From Pseudomonas sp. Root562 (lineage in GTDB: Bacteria > Pseudomonadota > Gammaproteobacteria > Pseudomonadales > Pseudomonadaceae), in contig NZ_LMGK01000020.1 of the NCBI RefSeq assembly GCF_001427125.1, forward strand, positions 83,964-126,973: a stretch of DNA of 43,010 nt. Reading direction: 5' to 3'. Position 1 is the first letter of the stretch. Each line of letters starts with the position of its first letter. The notes below the pieces were generated by a model, which had not been told where the DNA came from, did no database searches, and saw nothing but the letters and a program-made list of their open reading frames with translations. Positions 1 to 11,490 of the stretch are shown piece by piece. Position numbers and translations under genes: made by a program.

Positions 1-13
1 GGCCTGAGATTCA

Positions 14-206
14 GATCGTTCCCACGCTCCGCGTGGGAACGCCGCCGGGGACGCTCCGCGTTTCGCTTCTGGAGGTGACGCAGAGCGTCACTGGATGCAT
101 TCCCACGCAGAGCGTGGGAACGCCGCCGGGGACGCTCCGCGTTTCGCTTCTGGAGGTGACGCAGAGCGTCACTGGATGCATTCCCACGCAGAGCGTGGGA
201 ACGATC
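14..206. repeat. Large palindromic extragenic element with internal 81-bp tandem duplication
   Basis: The element opens with GATCGTTCCCACGC and closes with its complement GCGTGGGAACGATC. Between these ends an 81-bp unit occurs twice head to tail (33-113 and 114-194), each with small inverted repeats such as GACGCTCCGCG and TGACGCAGAGCGTCA. The ends match those of the 111-bp elements at 11139-11249 and 11330-11440, so all three belong to one family. There is no coding potential beyond chance frames. Function is unknown; it resembles mobile or structural intergenic palindromes of pseudomonads. Confidence 0.85.
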
Positions 207-215
207 CAAGGCCCC

Positions 216-306
216 ATCGCTGGCAAGCCAGCTCCCACAGTGATCTATGTGATGTTGAAGCTTGTCGTTTCAACACAAAACCTGTGGGAGCTGGCTTGCC
301 AGCGAT
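216..306. repeat. REPIN-like inverted pair (GTGGGAGCTGGCTTGCCAGC family)
   Basis: Two inverted 25-base arms (216-240 and 282-306) flank about 41 bp. The arm core is GTGGGAGCTGGCTTGCCAGC. The same family recurs at 18781-18872. It lies just downstream of the cysG stop codon and could form a hairpin in the transcript. Together with the element at 14-206 it fills the whole 1-321 gap, in which I see no gene. Confidence 0.85.
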
Positions 307-321
307 CGGGACACCCGGGTC

Positions 322-1716
322 TCAGAGTTGCCCCTGAGCCCCTTCGAACCACGCCAGTTTCTCCCGAAGTTGCACCACTTCACCAACGATCACCAAGGTC
401 GGTGCATGGACTTCATGCTCCGCCACCAACCGTGGCAAGTCGGCCAGTGTGCCGGTAAACACCCGCTGATTGACCGTGGTGCCCTGTTGAATCAGCGCTG
501 CCGGGGTATCTTTGCTGCGACCATGCTTGATCAACTCTTCGCAAATGATCGGCAAGCCCACCAGGCCCATGTAGAACACCAGGGTTTGCGCGGGCGCGAC
601 GAGGTCGGCCCACGGCAAATCGGTAGAGCCGTCCTTCAAGTGACCGGTAACAAACCGTACCGATTGCGCATAATCGCGGTGGGTCAGCGGGATCCCGGCA
701 TAAGCTGCGCAACCACTGGCCGCCGTGATTCCTGGCACAACCTGGAACGGGATGCCTTGGGCGGCCAGCTCTTCGATCTCTTCACCGCCACGACCGAAGA
801 TGAACGGATCACCGCCCTTCAGTCGCACCACGCGCTTGCCCTGCTTTGCCAAATCCACCAATTGCTGGTTGATCTGGTCCTGCGGTACGGCGTGATCGGC
901 GCGACGCTTGCCGACGTACACCCGCTCGGCATCGCGACGGCACAGTTCGAGAATCGCCGGCGCCACCAGGCGGTCGTATAGCACTACATCGGCTTGCTGC
1001 ATCAAGCGCAAGGCGCGGAACGTCAGCAGGTCGGGATCACCCGGCCCGGCCCCCACCAGATACACCTCACCGGTGGCCACTGGCGCTTCACCATCGATCT
1101 TGGCTTGCAGCAGGCGCTCGGCTTCACCGCCCTGCCCGGCCAGTTGACGATCGGCAATCGGTCCCTGGAAAACCTCCTCCCAGAACGCGCGACGCTGCTG
1201 CACATCCGGAAACAGCTTTTTAACCTGATGGCGAAAACGCGCCGCGAGCCCCGCGAGCTGACCGTAGGTGGAAGGAATCCAGGTTTCGATCTTCGCCCGG
1301 ATCAACCGCGCCAGCACCGGCGCATCGCCGCCGCTGGACACGGCGATGATCAATGGCGAACGATCGACAATCGCCGGGAAGATCACGCTGCACAGCGCTG
1401 GCGCATCCACCACGTTGACCGGCACGCAACGCCGATGCGCATCGGCGGAGACCTGTGCGTTCAGCACTTGGTCGTCAGTGGCGGCAATGATCAGCCCGCA
1501 ACCGTCCAGATCCGCTTCGACATAGCCACGCACCAGGCACTCGCCGCCACTGGCGGCAACCAGTTCGCGCAATTGCTGTTCGATTTCAGGTGCAACCACC
1601 CGCAGCAGCGCACCGGCATCGGCCAGCAGGCGGGATTTGCGCAAGGCAATTTCCCCCCCGCCGACGACCAACACACGACTGCCGCGAAGGTTGTGAAACA
1701 GCGGCAGATAGTTCAT
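322..1716 (-). CDS. cysG: Siroheme synthase CysG (trifunctional)
   Basis: This 464-residue protein makes siroheme, the cofactor of sulfite and nitrite reductases. It methylates uroporphyrinogen III twice, oxidises precorrin-2 to sirohydrochlorin with NAD, and inserts iron. The N-terminal dehydrogenase/ferrochelatase half shows the Rossmann motif VVGGGE (17-22), Asp104 in NVVDAP, and Ser128 in AVSSGG. The C-terminal methyltransferase half starts near 216 with [12 protein letters not shown] (221-232) and [16 protein letters not shown] (298-313). Length matches full-length CysG. The ATG follows the serS stop codon with no spacer, so it is probably translationally coupled as the last gene of the rarA-crcB-serS-cysG group. 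A repeat-filled gap lies downstream. Confidence 0.97.
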   Translation of the reverse strand: MNYLPLFHNLRGSRVLVVGGGEIALRKSRLLADAGALLRVVAPEIEQQLRELVAASGGECLVRGYVEADLDGCGLIIAATDDQVLNAQVSADAHRRCVPVNVVDAPALCSVIFPAIVDRSPLIIAVSSGGDAPVLARLIRAKIETWIPSTYGQLAGLAARFRHQVKKLFPDVQQRRAFWEEVFQGPIADRQLAGQGGEAERLLQAKIDGEAPVATGEVYLVGAGPGDPDLLTFRALRLMQQADVVLYDRLVAPAILELCRRDAERVYVGKRRADHAVPQDQINQQLVDLAKQGKRVVRLKGGDPFIFGRGGEEIEELAAQGIPFQVVPGITAASGCAAYAGIPLTHRDYAQSVRFVTGHLKDGSTDLPWADLVAPAQTLVFYMGLVGLPIICEELIKHGRSKDTPAALIQQGTTVNQRVFTGTLADLPRLVAEHEVHAPTLVIVGEVVQLREKLAWFEGAQGQL

Positions 1717-3009
<1,293 letters not shown>

Positions 3010-3012
3010 TTA

Positions 3013-3387
3013 TCAAAGTTTGGTCAAGGACAGGCCGGCCCAGGTGGCGAGCAGCCCGCCGAATACGCTGATGGCCGCATAGCCCAGGGCCAGCGGCACT
3101 TGCCCGCTTTCCAGCAAGCGCACCGTATCCAGTGAAAAGGATGAAAAAGTCGTCAGCCCTCCGAGGAAGCCGACGATCAACCCGGCACGCACCTCGATGG
3201 GCACCTCCGGGCGAATCAAAAACAGACCGTATAGAACGCCGATCAGCAAACAGCCCACGATATTAACGGCCAGCGTCGCGGTATAGAAGTGCCGCGGCCA
3301 ATTAGCGTTGATCCAGTTACCCGTAGCGAAGCGCAACAGCGTGCCGGCGATCCCGCCGACGGAAACCGCGATTATCAATGGGATCAC
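3013..3387 (-). CDS. crcB: Fluoride ion exporter CrcB/Fluc
   Basis: This 124-residue membrane protein of the Fluc family works as a dual-topology dimeric fluoride channel that lowers cytoplasmic fluoride. Four hydrophobic segments are visible (about 1-20, 37-58, 67-90 and 98-120). It carries the family's GGxxGxxxRF start (11-20), Asn42 in AVNIVG, and the phenylalanine track [12 protein letters not shown] (73-84). The start is GTG: its first base is the last base of the rarA TAG stop (TAGTG), and a GGAG lies six bases upstream. Such overlap implies coupled expression. No fluoride riboswitch is possible in the one-base overlap, so it appears to be expressed constitutively with its neighbours. 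Confidence 0.93.
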   Translation of the reverse strand: MIPLIIAVSVGGIAGTLLRFATGNWINANWPRHFYTATLAVNIVGCLLIGVLYGLFLIRPEVPIEVRAGLIVGFLGGLTTFSSFSLDTVRLLESGQVPLALGYAAISVFGGLLATWAGLSLTKL

Positions 3388-4709
3388 TATTTTCTCCGCT
3401 GCCTGGGGCTTAAACGGTCGAGTTTCGCCAGATGACTGAGCTTTTCGCCGATTTTCAGCTCAAGGCCCCGGGGCACCGGCTGATAGAACGGAATAGGGTC
3501 GAGTTCTTCCGGGAAATAGTCTTCCCCGGCGGCGTAGGCGTCGGGTTCGTCGTGGGCATAACGGTACTCGTCGCCGTAGCCCAATTGCTTCATCAGTTTG
3601 GTCGGCGCGTTGCGCAGGTGCAGCGGCACTTCCAGCGAACCGTGTTCGGCAGCCGCGCGCAATGCGCTCTTGAAACCCATGTACACCGCGTTGCTCTTAG
3701 GCGCGCAGGCAAGATAAGTGATGGCCTGGGCCACCGCCAATTCACCTTCGGGACTGCCAAGCCGCTCCTGCACTTCCCACGCCGCCAGGCACAGGCTCAG
3801 CGCGCGCGGGTCGGCATTGCCGATGTCTTCGCTGGCCATGCGCACCACGCGCCGGGCCAGGTACAACGGATCGCAACCGCCGTCGATCATGCGCGCGAAC
3901 CAATACAAGGCGCCGTCGGGATTGGAGCCGCGCACCGACTTATGCAGCGCGGAGATCTGGTCGTAGAACGCTTCACCGCCCTTGTCGAAGCGCCGACGTG
4001 TGTCGCCGAGCAGGCTTTGCAGCAGATCGGTGCCGATTTCGCTATTGTCTTCTGCCAGGTCGGAGGCGTTTTCCAGCAGATTGAGCAGACGCCGGCCATC
4101 GCCGTCAGCGGCCGACAACAACATCTGGAAGCCTTCATCACTGAGGGTCAGGTTGCGCTTGCCCAGGCCGCGTTCTTCGGTCAGTGCGCGGTGCACCAAT
4201 TTGCGCAGCGCGGTTTCGTCGAGGCTTTTCAGCACATAGACGCGCGCGCGCGAAAGCAATGCGTTATTGAGTTCGAACGAAGGGTTTTCGGTGGTTGCAC
4301 CGATGAAAATCAACGTGCCGTCTTCGACGTACGGCAGGAACGCATCCTGCTGGGACTTGTTGAAACGGTGCACTTCGTCAACGAACAGAATCGTGCGGCG
4401 GCCGTACTGCGCGGCCTGCTGCTTGGCGATTTCCACCGCCTGACGGATTTCCTTGACCCCGGCCAGCACGGCCGACACCGTTTCGAAGTGCGCCTCCGAG
4501 ACTTCTGCCAGCAACCGCGCCAGCGTGGTTTTACCGACCCCTGGCGGCCCCCAGAAAATCATCGAGTGCAGGGCACCCTGCTCCAGGGCTTCGCGCAAAG
4601 GCTTGCCGCGAGCGAGCACGTGTTCCTGACCGACGTACTCATCCAGATTGGTCGCACGCAAACGGGCGGCCAAGGGCTGAGCGATCGGGGCACTGCGAAA
4701 CAGGTCCAT
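3387..4709 (-). CDS. rarA: Replication-associated recombination protein A (RarA/MgsA, AAA+ ATPase)
   Basis: RarA is a clamp-loader-like AAA+ ATPase that acts at stalled replication forks and single-strand gaps. The 440-residue protein has Walker A GPPGVGKT (54-61), Walker [11 protein letters not shown], sensor 1 GATTENPSF, and the C-terminal tetramerisation region typical of the WRNIP1/RarA family. Length is standard. ATG at 4709 is chosen; a GTG one codon upstream (4712) is also in frame. The nearest SD-like sequence (GAGG) is about 16 bases before the ATG, so the exact start is uncertain. It overlaps crcB by one base and is separated from lolA by a REPIN. Confidence 0.96.
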   Translation of the reverse strand: MDLFRSAPIAQPLAARLRATNLDEYVGQEHVLARGKPLREALEQGALHSMIFWGPPGVGKTTLARLLAEVSEAHFETVSAVLAGVKEIRQAVEIAKQQAAQYGRRTILFVDEVHRFNKSQQDAFLPYVEDGTLIFIGATTENPSFELNNALLSRARVYVLKSLDETALRKLVHRALTEERGLGKRNLTLSDEGFQMLLSAADGDGRRLLNLLENASDLAEDNSEIGTDLLQSLLGDTRRRFDKGGEAFYDQISALHKSVRGSNPDGALYWFARMIDGGCDPLYLARRVVRMASEDIGNADPRALSLCLAAWEVQERLGSPEGELAVAQAITYLACAPKSNAVYMGFKSALRAAAEHGSLEVPLHLRNAPTKLMKQLGYGDEYRYAHDEPDAYAAGEDYFPEELDPIPFYQPVPRGLELKIGEKLSHLAKLDRLSPRQRRK

Positions 4710-4764
4710 CACGTACTGTTAAAACCTCGCTTTTATTACGTAGTTCTCAAGTCTGACGAAATCC

Positions 4765-4873
4765 TGTGGCGAGGGAGCTCGCTCCCGCTGGGGCGCGAAG
4801 CCCCCCCAAAATGGGACTGCTGCGCAGTCCAGCGGGAGCAAGCTCCCTCGCCACACAAGCCCGCTCCCACAGG
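4765..4873. repeat. REPIN (GTGGCGAGGGAGC family) plus a solo REP arm
   Basis: Inverted arms at 4765-4793 and 4829-4855 share the core TGGCGAGGGAGCTYGCTCCC. A single half-repeat of a different family (reverse strand GTGGGAGCGGGCTTG) follows directly at 4855-4873. The compound repeat occupies most of the 173-bp gap between rarA and lolA. On the minus strand it would be transcribed between the two genes if they share a message. Confidence 0.85.
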
Positions 4874-4882
4874 TTATGCGTC

Positions 4883-5506
4883 TTACTCCTGGATCACGTC
4901 CGCCCCTTTAGGGATGTCGAACTTGAATTTCGAAGCCGGGATCGGCTCGTTGGCCTTCACACCGGTAAACAGGATATTGGTGCGCTGGCCGACGCTGTCG
5001 ATCAGTTGCATGTCATTGACCAAGCCGTTGCGGAACGACAAACGCAGGTTGTCGAACAGCGTGTCCTTGGTTTTCGGCTTCAGGGTGAAGTCAATCACCC
5101 CGCCGGCTTCCTTGGCGCTGATGTCAAAGCTCTGGCTGATCTTCGACACGTCACCGGACAACAGCAACGCCGGGGTCTGAGTCAGTCGCTGATCGAGGTT
5201 CTTGATGGTGACCTGCTCCAGATCCGGGTCCCAAAGGGTGACCTTCTTGCCATCGGAAACCATCAACTGTTCTTGCGGCGCGTCGGTGTGCCAGTAGAAC
5301 AGGCCCGGGCGTTGCAGGGACATTTGACCTGCGGTTTCCTGCAACTGGGTGCCGCTGCCATCGAGGGTCAGCTGGGAGAAACGTGCGGTCAGGGTCTGGG
5401 ATTTTTCCAGCAATTGAGTCAGGCGCGCCACGTCCTTGTCATCGGCGTGAGCCTGCAGCGTGGTCAAGGCCAGTACCGGTAGCAACAGCATGCGGATCAG
5501 ACGCAT
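4883..5506 (-). CDS. lolA: Outer-membrane lipoprotein carrier protein LolA
   Basis: LolA is the periplasmic chaperone that takes lipoproteins from the LolCDE transporter and passes them to LolB at the outer membrane. The 207-residue product has a clear signal peptide ([21 protein letters not shown], cleavage after about residue 21), followed by a mature domain with LolA features: [17 protein letters not shown], the [12 protein letters not shown] segment, and a beta-strand-rich remainder. The ATG at 5506 is preferred because GAGGA lies five bases upstream; an in-frame ATG at 5518 has no ribosome site. It lies 68 bp after ftsK, the order usual in gammaproteobacteria. Confidence 0.96.
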   Translation of the reverse strand: MRLIRMLLLPVLALTTLQAHADDKDVARLTQLLEKSQTLTARFSQLTLDGSGTQLQETAGQMSLQRPGLFYWHTDAPQEQLMVSDGKKVTLWDPDLEQVTIKNLDQRLTQTPALLLSGDVSKISQSFDISAKEAGGVIDFTLKPKTKDTLFDNLRLSFRNGLVNDMQLIDSVGQRTNILFTGVKANEPIPASKFKFDIPKGADVIQE

Positions 5507-5535
5507 GGGAGTCCTCATAACATTCGTGGGAGTGC

Positions 5536-5559
5536 GGGCGGCGCCTCGGGACGCCGCCC
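5536..5559. other. GC-rich hairpin between ftsK and lolA
   Basis: GGGCGGCG (5536-5543) and CGCCGCCC (5552-5559) form an 8-bp stem with an 8-base loop. On the minus strand, in which ftsK and lolA are transcribed, no T-run follows, so it is not a typical intrinsic terminator for ftsK. It may be an mRNA processing or stability element. A T-run follows only on the plus strand. Confidence 0.6.
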
Positions 5560-5574
5560 CTTTTCAATCTCGGA

Positions 5575-7983
5575 TCAGTCGCGTACCGGGCCAGGGGCCA
5601 GGACTTCACGCGAACCGTTGGTATTCATGGACGTCACGACACCGGCCATTTCCATGGCTTCGATCATGCGCGCTGCGCGGTTGTAGCCGATTTTCAGTTT
5701 ACGCTGAACCGCGGAAATGGAGGCACGGCGGCTTTCCAGAACGAACTGCACCGCTTCGTCATATAACGCATCGGCCTCGGGATCATCACCGTCGCCACCA
5801 CCGCTGCTGCCTTCAAAGCCACTGCCGGCCTCTTCGACACCGTTGAGGATGTCGTCGTTGTACTCCGGCGCGCCACGCAGCTTCCAGGCCTCGACCACGC
5901 GATGAACCTCGTCGTCGGAAACGAAAGCACCGTGGACACGGATCGGCAGGCTGGTACCCGGCGGCATGTACAGCATGTCACCGTGACCCAGCAGTTGTTC
6001 GGCGCCGCCCTGGTCGATGATGGTCCGGGAGTCGATCTTGCTCGACACCTGGAACGCCATACGGGTCGGAATGTTGGCCTTGATCAGGCCGGTGATCACG
6101 TCAACCGACGGACGCTGGGTCGCGAGGATCAGGTGGATGCCGGCAGCACGCGCCTTCTGGGCGATACGCGCGATCAGTTCTTCCACCTTCTTGCCGACGA
6201 TCATCATCATGTCGGCGAATTCGTCGACCACCACCACGATGGTCGGCAGCTTTTGCAGCAGCGGCGCTTCATCATGGATGCTTTCGCGCTTGTACAGCGG
6301 ATCGCTCAACGGCTCGCCAGCGTCCTGGGCTTCCTTGACCTTGGCATTGAAGCCAGACAGGTTGCGCACGCCCATTTTCGCCATCAGTTTGTAGCGTCGC
6401 TCCATCTCGGCAACGCTCCAGCGCAGGGCGTTCGCGGCGTCCTTCATGTCGGTGACCACCGGACACAGCAGGTGCGGAATGCCCTCGTAGATCGACAGTT
6501 CGAGCATTTTCGGGTCGATCATGATCAGTTTGGCGTCTTCCGGGCCGGACTTGAACAGAATCGACAGGATCATCGCGTTCACACCCACCGACTTACCGGA
6601 ACCGGTGGTACCGGCCACCAGCAGGTGCGGCATCTTCGCCAGGTCAGTGATGACCGGCTTGCCGCCGATGTCATGACCCAGTGCCAGTGTGACCGGCGAT
6701 TTGAAGTTGTCGTACTCGGGAGTCGACAGCACTTCGGAGAAGCGCACGATCTGCCGGTCTTCGTTGGGAATCTCGATACCGACCGTGGTCTTGCCCGGAA
6801 TCACTTCCACCACCCGCACGCTGGTCACGGCCAGGGAACGTGCCAGGTCCTTGGCGAGGTTGGCGATGCGGCTGACCTTGACCCCGGCCGCCGGCTGAAT
6901 TTCGTAACGGGTGATCACCGGCCCAGGGTGGATCGAATCCACAGTGACTTCGACGCCGAATTCCTTGAGCTTGATTTCCAGCAAATGGCCGACCGCGGCC
7001 AGGGATTCCGGCGAATAATTGAGTTGTTTCTTTTCCGCGGGATCAAGAATCGAAATCGGCGGCAAGGTGCCTTCCACCGCACTGTCGACGAACAGCGGCG
7101 CCTGTTTCTCTTTCTCGACGCGCTTGCTCGGGGCTGGTGGCTTGACCGGCGCCGGCGCAATCACCGGCGGCACCTGTTTCTCACGCTCGGACATGTGCTT
7201 GCTCAGGGCTTGCTCACGCTCGATCAAGCGTTCCTTGACCTTGGCCTGTTCGCGTTTATCGGTGACGGTTGGCGCGACCACGTCGTGCACGCGGTCGTCG
7301 ACTTCACGCAATTGCGCCACCAGTTGCTTGCGCTCGGTACGGGCCGCCCACCAGCGGTTGGCTGCGCCCTGGAACAGCTCGAAGAGGTCGAGCGTGATCT
7401 TGCCGGTGACGTCCATCACCTTGAACCACGACAAATCGGTGAAAACGGTCAGGCCGAACAGGAACAGGGCAATGAACAGCAGCGTGCTGCCCTGAATGTT
7501 CAAGGCGTTTTTCGCCAGATCACCCAGGCTTTCGCCCAGCGCACCGCCAGCACCGGCCGGCAGACCGGTCGCCGCGTGGAAATGGATATGGGCAAGCGCA
7601 GCACCGGACAACACCAGAAATACCAGCCCGATCAGGCGCCAGGAGAACAGCCAGCCGCTCCACTGCCACGGCTCGTGACGTTGGCGGAAGATCTGGTAGG
7701 CCTTGATCGCCAGCAACAGGGGGAAGATGTAGGCGAAGTAACCGAGCACCATGAACAGGATATCGGCGCTGTAGGAGCCCGCCGGACCACCGAAATTCTG
7801 CACATCGTCGATCTTGCTGTTATGGCTCCAGCCCGGATCGTCCTTGCCGTAGGTCAGCAAGGCCATCATCAGAAACAGGCACAACGCGCCAATGGCGATC
7901 AATGCACCTTCCTTGAGGCGGTAGTGCAATTGCTGACGCCAGAGCGGCACGACTGTTTTAGGTGCTTCGGTGGATTTCTTCAA
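5575..7983 (-). CDS. ftsK: DNA translocase FtsK
   Basis: FtsK is the septal DNA pump that aligns dif sites and activates XerCD at cell division. The 802-residue protein has four N-terminal membrane segments (about 27-45, 75-96, 111-132, 163-182). A charged linker (about 210-310) is much shorter than in E. coli. The motor carries Walker A GTTGSGKS (458-465) and Walker [12 protein letters not shown], and a winged-helix gamma domain at the C-terminus (from about 735) reads KOPS sequences. The start is TTG at 7983 with AGGAA ten bases upstream; no ATG precedes it in frame, and the next methionine lies inside the first membrane helix. It is divergent from trxB. Confidence 0.96.
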   Translation of the reverse strand: MKKSTEAPKTVVPLWRQQLHYRLKEGALIAIGALCLFLMMALLTYGKDDPGWSHNSKIDDVQNFGGPAGSYSADILFMVLGYFAYIFPLLLAIKAYQIFRQRHEPWQWSGWLFSWRLIGLVFLVLSGAALAHIHFHAATGLPAGAGGALGESLGDLAKNALNIQGSTLLFIALFLFGLTVFTDLSWFKVMDVTGKITLDLFELFQGAANRWWAARTERKQLVAQLREVDDRVHDVVAPTVTDKREQAKVKERLIEREQALSKHMSEREKQVPPVIAPAPVKPPAPSKRVEKEKQAPLFVDSAVEGTLPPISILDPAEKKQLNYSPESLAAVGHLLEIKLKEFGVEVTVDSIHPGPVITRYEIQPAAGVKVSRIANLAKDLARSLAVTSVRVVEVIPGKTTVGIEIPNEDRQIVRFSEVLSTPEYDNFKSPVTLALGHDIGGKPVITDLAKMPHLLVAGTTGSGKSVGVNAMILSILFKSGPEDAKLIMIDPKMLELSIYEGIPHLLCPVVTDMKDAANALRWSVAEMERRYKLMAKMGVRNLSGFNAKVKEAQDAGEPLSDPLYKRESIHDEAPLLQKLPTIVVVVDEFADMMMIVGKKVEELIARIAQKARAAGIHLILATQRPSVDVITGLIKANIPTRMAFQVSSKIDSRTIIDQGGAEQLLGHGDMLYMPPGTSLPIRVHGAFVSDDEVHRVVEAWKLRGAPEYNDDILNGVEEAGSGFEGSSGGGDGDDPEADALYDEAVQFVLESRRASISAVQRKLKIGYNRAARMIEAMEMAGVVTSMNTNGSREVLAPGPVRD

Positions 7984-9251
<1,268 letters not shown>

Positions 9252-9314
9252 CGGCACACTTCACGGCGGGCCGAGAGCCCGCCACCGCCCTCCCCTTCTG
9301 CAAGCCCGAACGCC

Positions 9315-9995
9315 ATGCTGACTTGGTTACAACGCAACACCCTGACTTTCCCGCCACTGGAAAAGGCCATGCGTGACCCCAACGGGTTGCTGGCGGCCGG
9401 TGGCGACCTGTCTGCCGACCGGCTGATCCAGGCATATCGTCACGGCTGTTTCCCATGGTTCTCGGAAGGCCAACCGATCCTCTGGTGGTCACCCGACCCA
9501 CGCACAGTTTTATTTCCCGACGAACTGCACGTATCCCGCAGCCTTGGCAAATTGCTGCGCCAACAACGCTATCAGGTGACCTTCGATCGGGATTTCGCCG
9601 CCGTTATCCGGGCGTGCGCTGCCCCCAGGGAATACGCCGATGGCACCTGGATTACCGATGCCATGCAGGACGCCTACATTGAACTGCACCGTCGCGGGTT
9701 CGCCCACTCGGTGGAAGTCTGGGACCAGCAAGAACTGGTTGGCGGATTGTACGGTTTGGCGATGGGCCAGATGTTTTTCGGCGAATCGATGTTCAGCCGC
9801 GCCGACAACGCCTCCAAATTTGGTTTTGCCACATTGGTGCAACATCTGAAAGACTCCGGCTTTGTCTTGATCGACTGCCAGATGCCGACCGATCATCTGC
9901 ACAGCCTTGGCGCGCGGGCAATTCCCCGCAGCGCATTTGCCGGTTATCTGGCGCAATATCTGGATCGACCCAGCCGCGCAACCTGGGTTTGCTGA
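9315..9995 (+). CDS. aat: Leucyl/phenylalanyl-tRNA-protein transferase
   Basis: Aat transfers leucine or phenylalanine from aminoacyl-tRNA to proteins with N-terminal lysine or arginine, making a primary N-degron read by ClpS. The 226-residue protein shows the family hallmarks [18 protein letters not shown] (24-41), GCFPWF (44-49), ILWWSPDPR (55-63), the GGLYG segment, FGESMFS, and [18 protein letters not shown] near the C-terminus. Length is typical. It lies 63 bp after trxB and 57 bp before bpt, a second transferase of the same degradation pathway, with clpA and clpS nearby on the other strand. Confidence 0.97.
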   Translation: MLTWLQRNTLTFPPLEKAMRDPNGLLAAGGDLSADRLIQAYRHGCFPWFSEGQPILWWSPDPRTVLFPDELHVSRSLGKLLRQQRYQVTFDRDFAAVIRACAAPREYADGTWITDAMQDAYIELHRRGFAHSVEVWDQQELVGGLYGLAMGQMFFGESMFSRADNASKFGFATLVQHLKDSGFVLIDCQMPTDHLHSLGARAIPRSAFAGYLAQYLDRPSRATWVC

Positions 9996-10052
9996 GCGAC
10001 TTTTGCGCGCGTGGCTTACACTTAATCGAAAGCATTATCCCGAGGGTTGATC

Positions 10053-10760
10053 ATGACCGAGTTGGCGCGCCTGAAGTTCTATGCCACTCAGCCCCACTCT
10101 TGCAGCTATCTGCCTGAGGAGCAGGCCACGACCCTGTTCCTTGACCCTAGCCAGCCCATGGATGTGCATGTCTATGCAGACCTGTCGGAAATGGGTTTCC
10201 GTCGCAGTGGCGATCACCTCTACCGGCCACATTGCCAGAACTGCAATGCGTGCGTGCCTGCGCGCATTCCCGTAGGGCAATTCACGCCCAATCGTCAGCA
10301 GAAACGCATTTTCAAACGCAACGCCGATCTGCAGGTGCGCCCGGCCAAACCCGGGTTCAGTGAAGAGTATTTCGATCTCTATCAACGGTACATCGAAGAG
10401 CGACATGCCGATGGCGACATGTATCCGCCCAGCCGCGATCAATTTTCTACGTTCCTGGTGCGTGACCTGCCGTTTTCGCGTTTCTATGAATTTCGTCTCG
10501 ACGGACGGTTGCTGGCGATCGCGGTGACCGACCTGCTGCCAAACGGCCTGTCGGCGGTTTACACCTTCTATGAGCCTGCCGAAGAACGACGCAGCCTGGG
10601 GCGTTATGCGATCCTCTGGCAAATCGCCGAGGCCCGGCGCCTGGGGCTGGATGCGGTCTACCTGGGCTACTGGATCAAAAACTGCAAAAAAATGAGCTAC
10701 AAGACCCAATATCGCCCAATAGAGCTGCTGGTTAACCAGCGCTGGGTCGTTCTGAACTAG
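10053..10760 (+). CDS. bpt: Aspartate/glutamate leucyltransferase Bpt (ATE family)
   Basis: Bpt attaches leucine from Leu-tRNA to proteins with N-terminal aspartate or glutamate, the bacterial counterpart of the eukaryotic arginyltransferase ATE1. The 235-residue product has the conserved N-terminal Cys17 in SCSYLP and the cysteine cluster C61QNC64NAC67, both ATE features, then a GNAT-like acyltransferase core ending [21 protein letters not shown] at 10053 is chosen over an in-frame TTG six bases upstream because GAGGG lies at suitable distance. It sits between aat and infA, the usual pseudomonad arrangement. Confidence 0.95.
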   Translation: MTELARLKFYATQPHSCSYLPEEQATTLFLDPSQPMDVHVYADLSEMGFRRSGDHLYRPHCQNCNACVPARIPVGQFTPNRQQKRIFKRNADLQVRPAKPGFSEEYFDLYQRYIEERHADGDMYPPSRDQFSTFLVRDLPFSRFYEFRLDGRLLAIAVTDLLPNGLSAVYTFYEPAEERRSLGRYAILWQIAEARRLGLDAVYLGYWIKNCKKMSYKTQYRPIELLVNQRWVVLN

Positions 10761-10778
10761 AGCACACCCTAAACCCCT

Positions 10779-10807
10779 TGGCTTGACCCCCACTTTTCGG
10801 GCACAAT
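10779..10807 (+). promoter_or_regulatory. Possible sigma-70 promoter for infA
   Basis: TTGGCT (10779-10784) and CACAAT (10802-10807) are separated by 17 bp, each matching the sigma-70 consensus at four of six positions. Placement 65 bp before the infA start fits a promoter. The match is weak and untested. Confidence 0.35.
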
Positions 10808-10871
10808 GCACGCCGCTTTTGCCTGGCGCAGTTGCACCGGGCCATTCACTGGACACCGAGGGCTTTACTGC

Positions 10872-11090
10872 ATGTCGAAAGAAGACAGCTTCGAAATGGA
10901 AGGCACTGTCGTCGACACCCTGCCCAACACCATGTTTCGCGTGGAGTTGGAAAATGGGCACGTCGTAACCGCGCATATTTCCGGCAAGATGCGCAAGAAC
11001 TACATCCGTATTCTTACCGGTGACAAAGTGCGCGTCGAGCTGACGCCCTATGACTTGAGCAAAGGGCGCATCACTTACCGCGCTCGCTAA
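10872..11090 (+). CDS. infA: Translation initiation factor IF-1
   Basis: IF-1 binds the ribosomal A site during initiation and helps IF-2 and IF-3. The 72-residue single OB-fold protein begins [19 protein letters not shown] and includes [13 protein letters not shown] and the C-terminal KGRITYRAR, all classic IF-1 sequence. Length is standard. It lies 111 bp after bpt, is followed by its own strong terminator (11103-11131), and converges on clpA, as in many pseudomonads. Confidence 0.98.
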
Positions 11091-11102
11091 TCAAGTCAAT
11101 AC

Positions 11103-11131
11103 AAAACGCCCGGCTTATGCCGGGCGTTTTT
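11103..11131 (+). terminator. Intrinsic terminator of infA
   Basis: AAAACGCCCGGC (11103-11114) pairs with GCCGGGCGTTTT (from 11119) around a short TTAT loop, ending in a run of five Ts. It starts 12 bases after the infA stop codon. Confidence 0.92.
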
Positions 11132-11253
11132 GTTTGCGGATCGTTCCCACGCTCTGCGTGGGAATGCCTCAACGGACGCTCTGCGTTCGGCTTTTGAAGG
11201 GACGCGGAGCGTCCCGGGCTGCATGCCCACGCGGAGCATGGGAACGATCAATA

Positions 11254-11283
11254 GCAGAAAGGCGCCAATTGGCGCCTTTCTGC
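11254..11283. terminator. Duplicated copy of the clpA terminator
   Basis: This perfect 30-base palindrome, GCAGAAAGGCGCC AATT GGCGCCTTTCTGC, is identical to the one at 11445-11474. It is the displaced copy produced by the 191-bp duplication and could still act as a back-up terminator in either direction. Confidence 0.75.
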
Positions 11284-11299
11284 TTTGTTGCGGTTAACG

Positions 11300-11320
11300 T
11301 CAGGCCATTTCAGCCGTGGT
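11300..11320 (-). pseudogene. Remnant of the clpA 3' end
   Basis: These 21 bases are identical to 11491-11511 and encode, on the minus strand, the last six ClpA residues (TTAEMA) and the stop codon. No start or upstream frame is attached. It is a by-product of the tandem duplication and not an independent gene. Confidence 0.9.
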
Positions 11321-11444
11321 TTGTTTGCGGATCGTTCCCACGCTCTGCGTGGGAATGCCTCAACGGACGCTCTGCGTTCGGCTTTTGAAGGGATGCGGAG
11401 CGTCCCGGGCTGCATGCCCACGCGGAGCATGGGAGCGATCAATA

Positions 11445-11474
11445 GCAGAAAGGCGCCAATTGGCGCCTTTCTGC
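11445..11474 (-). terminator. Terminator of clpA
   Basis: A perfect 30-base palindrome (GGCGCC stem extended by AGAAA/TTTCT) begins 17 bases past the clpA stop codon on the minus strand. Symmetry makes it potentially bidirectional between convergent infA and clpA. Confidence 0.85.
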
Positions 11475-11490
11475 TTTGTTGCGGTTAACG

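Noticed and set aside
14..206. CRISPR-like array from the 81-bp repeats
   Set aside because: Only two units, directly abutting with no variable spacers; units are internally palindromic and far longer than CRISPR repeats; no cas genes.
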